From Vitrella brassicaformis (taxonomy: Eukaryota > Sar > Vitrellaceae): a DNA stretch of 20,249 nt. The DNA lies in NCBI GenBank assembly GCA_001179505.1, contig CDMY01000489.1, positions 4,343 to 24,591 of the forward strand. The letters are read 5' to 3'. The translations under genes and the position numbers were made by a program. This document shows positions 19,224 to 20,249 of this stretch, piece after piece; the stretch's first letter is position 1, and the number at the start of each line of letters is the position of its first letter. The notes under the pieces were generated by a model, which worked only from the letters and a program-made list of their open reading frames with translations, was not told where the DNA came from and did not search any database.

Positions 19224-20249
19224 CAGTCGTTTTTTTGGGGGGCCCGAGACTGTGGGCGTCTCAGAGAGAGGTTGTGAGTAATATTAGTGTGCGCGCGAGA
19301 CTGAGCACGAGTGAGCGTGAGCCGATGAACGGCAGCAGTCAGGAGGAGTGGGAGGCCATGGATGTCGATGACCGTGAAGACGCTCTGGAGGGCATCAACT
19401 GGTACGTTGTTCATCGGAGTGTTGTTGTTCGTCGGAATAGCATTGTCTTGTCCTCGGTTGGCGTGTGCATGGCAGGTCGTCGGCCACGGAGCACGCCGAC
19501 GAGCCAGGGTATGCTCAGTACGCGGCACACGCACTGCATATATCCTTGAATAAGTCAGTCGATTTCTGGTGCCCTGTGCCTCTCTTGTCTTTCATAAACT
19601 CAGGTGGAGGAGTGTACGCCTGCCCTGGCTCCATCGCATCTGCCCTGGGGCCGACTGGGAGGCCGAGGACGAGAGACAGGTGCATGCATATAAACACCGC
19701 ACATATATATATTGCCCACGGAAATACATAGTGAGAAACATGTCGCTTTTGTTTCTTCTCTTCTCATTTGCAGCAGCAGCTGCTGCTGCAGCAGCAACAG
19801 CAGGAGCAGGAGCAAGGGGCGGCCCCACCTGCCGACGTGGAGGAGCCGGCCGAGGCGGCAGCAGCAGCAGGAGGGGAAGAAGGCAGCGAGGAGAGGGCTG
19901 GGGCAGCTCGGGAGGAAGAGGAGCACGGCTACTACTTGTCCGTGAGAGAGCCGCCGCCGGGGGAGGAAAGGGAGGCGCTGAGGGAGCGCATCCGGGCGGC
20001 CCTCAAAAGGGAAAGGCAGCTGTGCTACGAGGACCCCGCCGCATACTGGGGGAGCCCTGGGCCGGACGACATGATCACGGCGTTCATGTCGATGGCCGAC
20101 AGCGACCCCTTCAAGTGGGGCGGGCCTCGGTGGGTCGGCCCCCTCTCTCCCATGCCGCCTCGGCACAGGCCGCCCAGCCCCTCCCCTCGCTCCCCATCCC
20201 CGCCCCGCAGCAATCGGCCGGCTGCAGGAGAGCCAGCGGCCCATTCGCG
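19132..20249. repeat. Inverted duplication, right arm
   Basis: Partner of 636-1754. The last 170 bases (20080-20249) appear identical to 636-805 of the left arm, whereas the promoter part is rearranged (an A-run replaces the block with TGCGAGC, and 24 bases are inserted in the glycosylase start). The arm is cut by the window edge. Confidence 0.92.
19325..20249 (+). CDS. Gene A': second copy of the acidic Gln-rich orphan (3' end outside window)
   Basis: Exons 19325-19401, 19476-19508, 19604-19679, and 19774 to the edge. Introns are 74, 95 and 94 bases, the first two identical in length to those of gene A; phases agree. The protein starts MNGSSQEEWEAMDVDDREDA and reaches a Gln/Leu run, an Ala/Glu-rich part, GYYLSVREPPPGEEREALRE, YEDPAAYWG, DPFKWGGPRWVGPLSP and a Ser/Pro/Arg stretch, still open at the last base. 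The upstream start used in gene A is absent here, so it begins eight residues later. No family recognised. The coding exons carry several amino-acid changes relative to gene A while the introns are nearly unchanged. Confidence 0.7.

Overview
The window is nuclear DNA of a eukaryote with GC-rich coding sequence and many short GT-AG introns, mostly 57-110 bases. Protein-coding exons alternate with introns and spacers full of TG/AC, TGCC/GGCA and ATGG microsatellites. Two proteins start with a signal-peptide-like segment followed by a basic, Ser/Arg-rich, Phe-containing leader, as in complex red-derived plastids. One of them is a long helical-repeat protein of the kind common in apicomplexans and chromerids. 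My best guess is a chromerid-like alveolate such as Vitrella; this is inference from style, not a database match.

Layout, left to right: (1) gene A on the minus strand (1-1600, continues off the left edge), an acidic polyQ orphan. (2) NTH-like HhH-GPD DNA glycosylase on plus (1687-3368, 9 exons). (3) A charged orphan on minus (4076-5362, 6 exons). (4) A small RING-HC protein on plus (5568-6153). (5) An orphan reading frame on plus (6478-7048) running into a coding-like stretch broken by about ten frame changes (to about 8690), probably a decayed gene. (6) An ankyrin-repeat protein on minus (9037-10435, 9 exons). (7) A long-chain polyprenyl diphosphate synthase on plus (10656-12993, 9 exons), probably plastid-targeted. 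(8) A small orphan on minus (14289 to about 14702, 5' end unresolved). (9) A 1128-residue HPR/FASTK-like helical-repeat protein on plus (15200-18755). (10) Gene A', a second copy of gene A on plus (19325 to the right edge), next to a degraded fragment of the glycosylase 5' end on minus.

The two ends form an inverted duplication: 636-1754 matches the reverse complement of 19132-20249, including gene A exons, all three introns, the short divergent promoter and the glycosylase start. Four intact gene pairs are head to head (A/NTH, charged orphan/RING, ankyrin/synthase, small orphan/HPR) with spacers of about 86-280 bases, while tail-to-tail spacers are longer and repeat-rich. Each of the four divergent spacers holds the heptamer TGCGAGC, a candidate promoter element.

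Functionally the window mixes DNA repair, probable ubiquitin ligation, isoprenoid chain synthesis for quinones in the plastid, and probable organellar RNA metabolism, plus several orphans. Apart from shared divergent promoters I see no pathway linking them.
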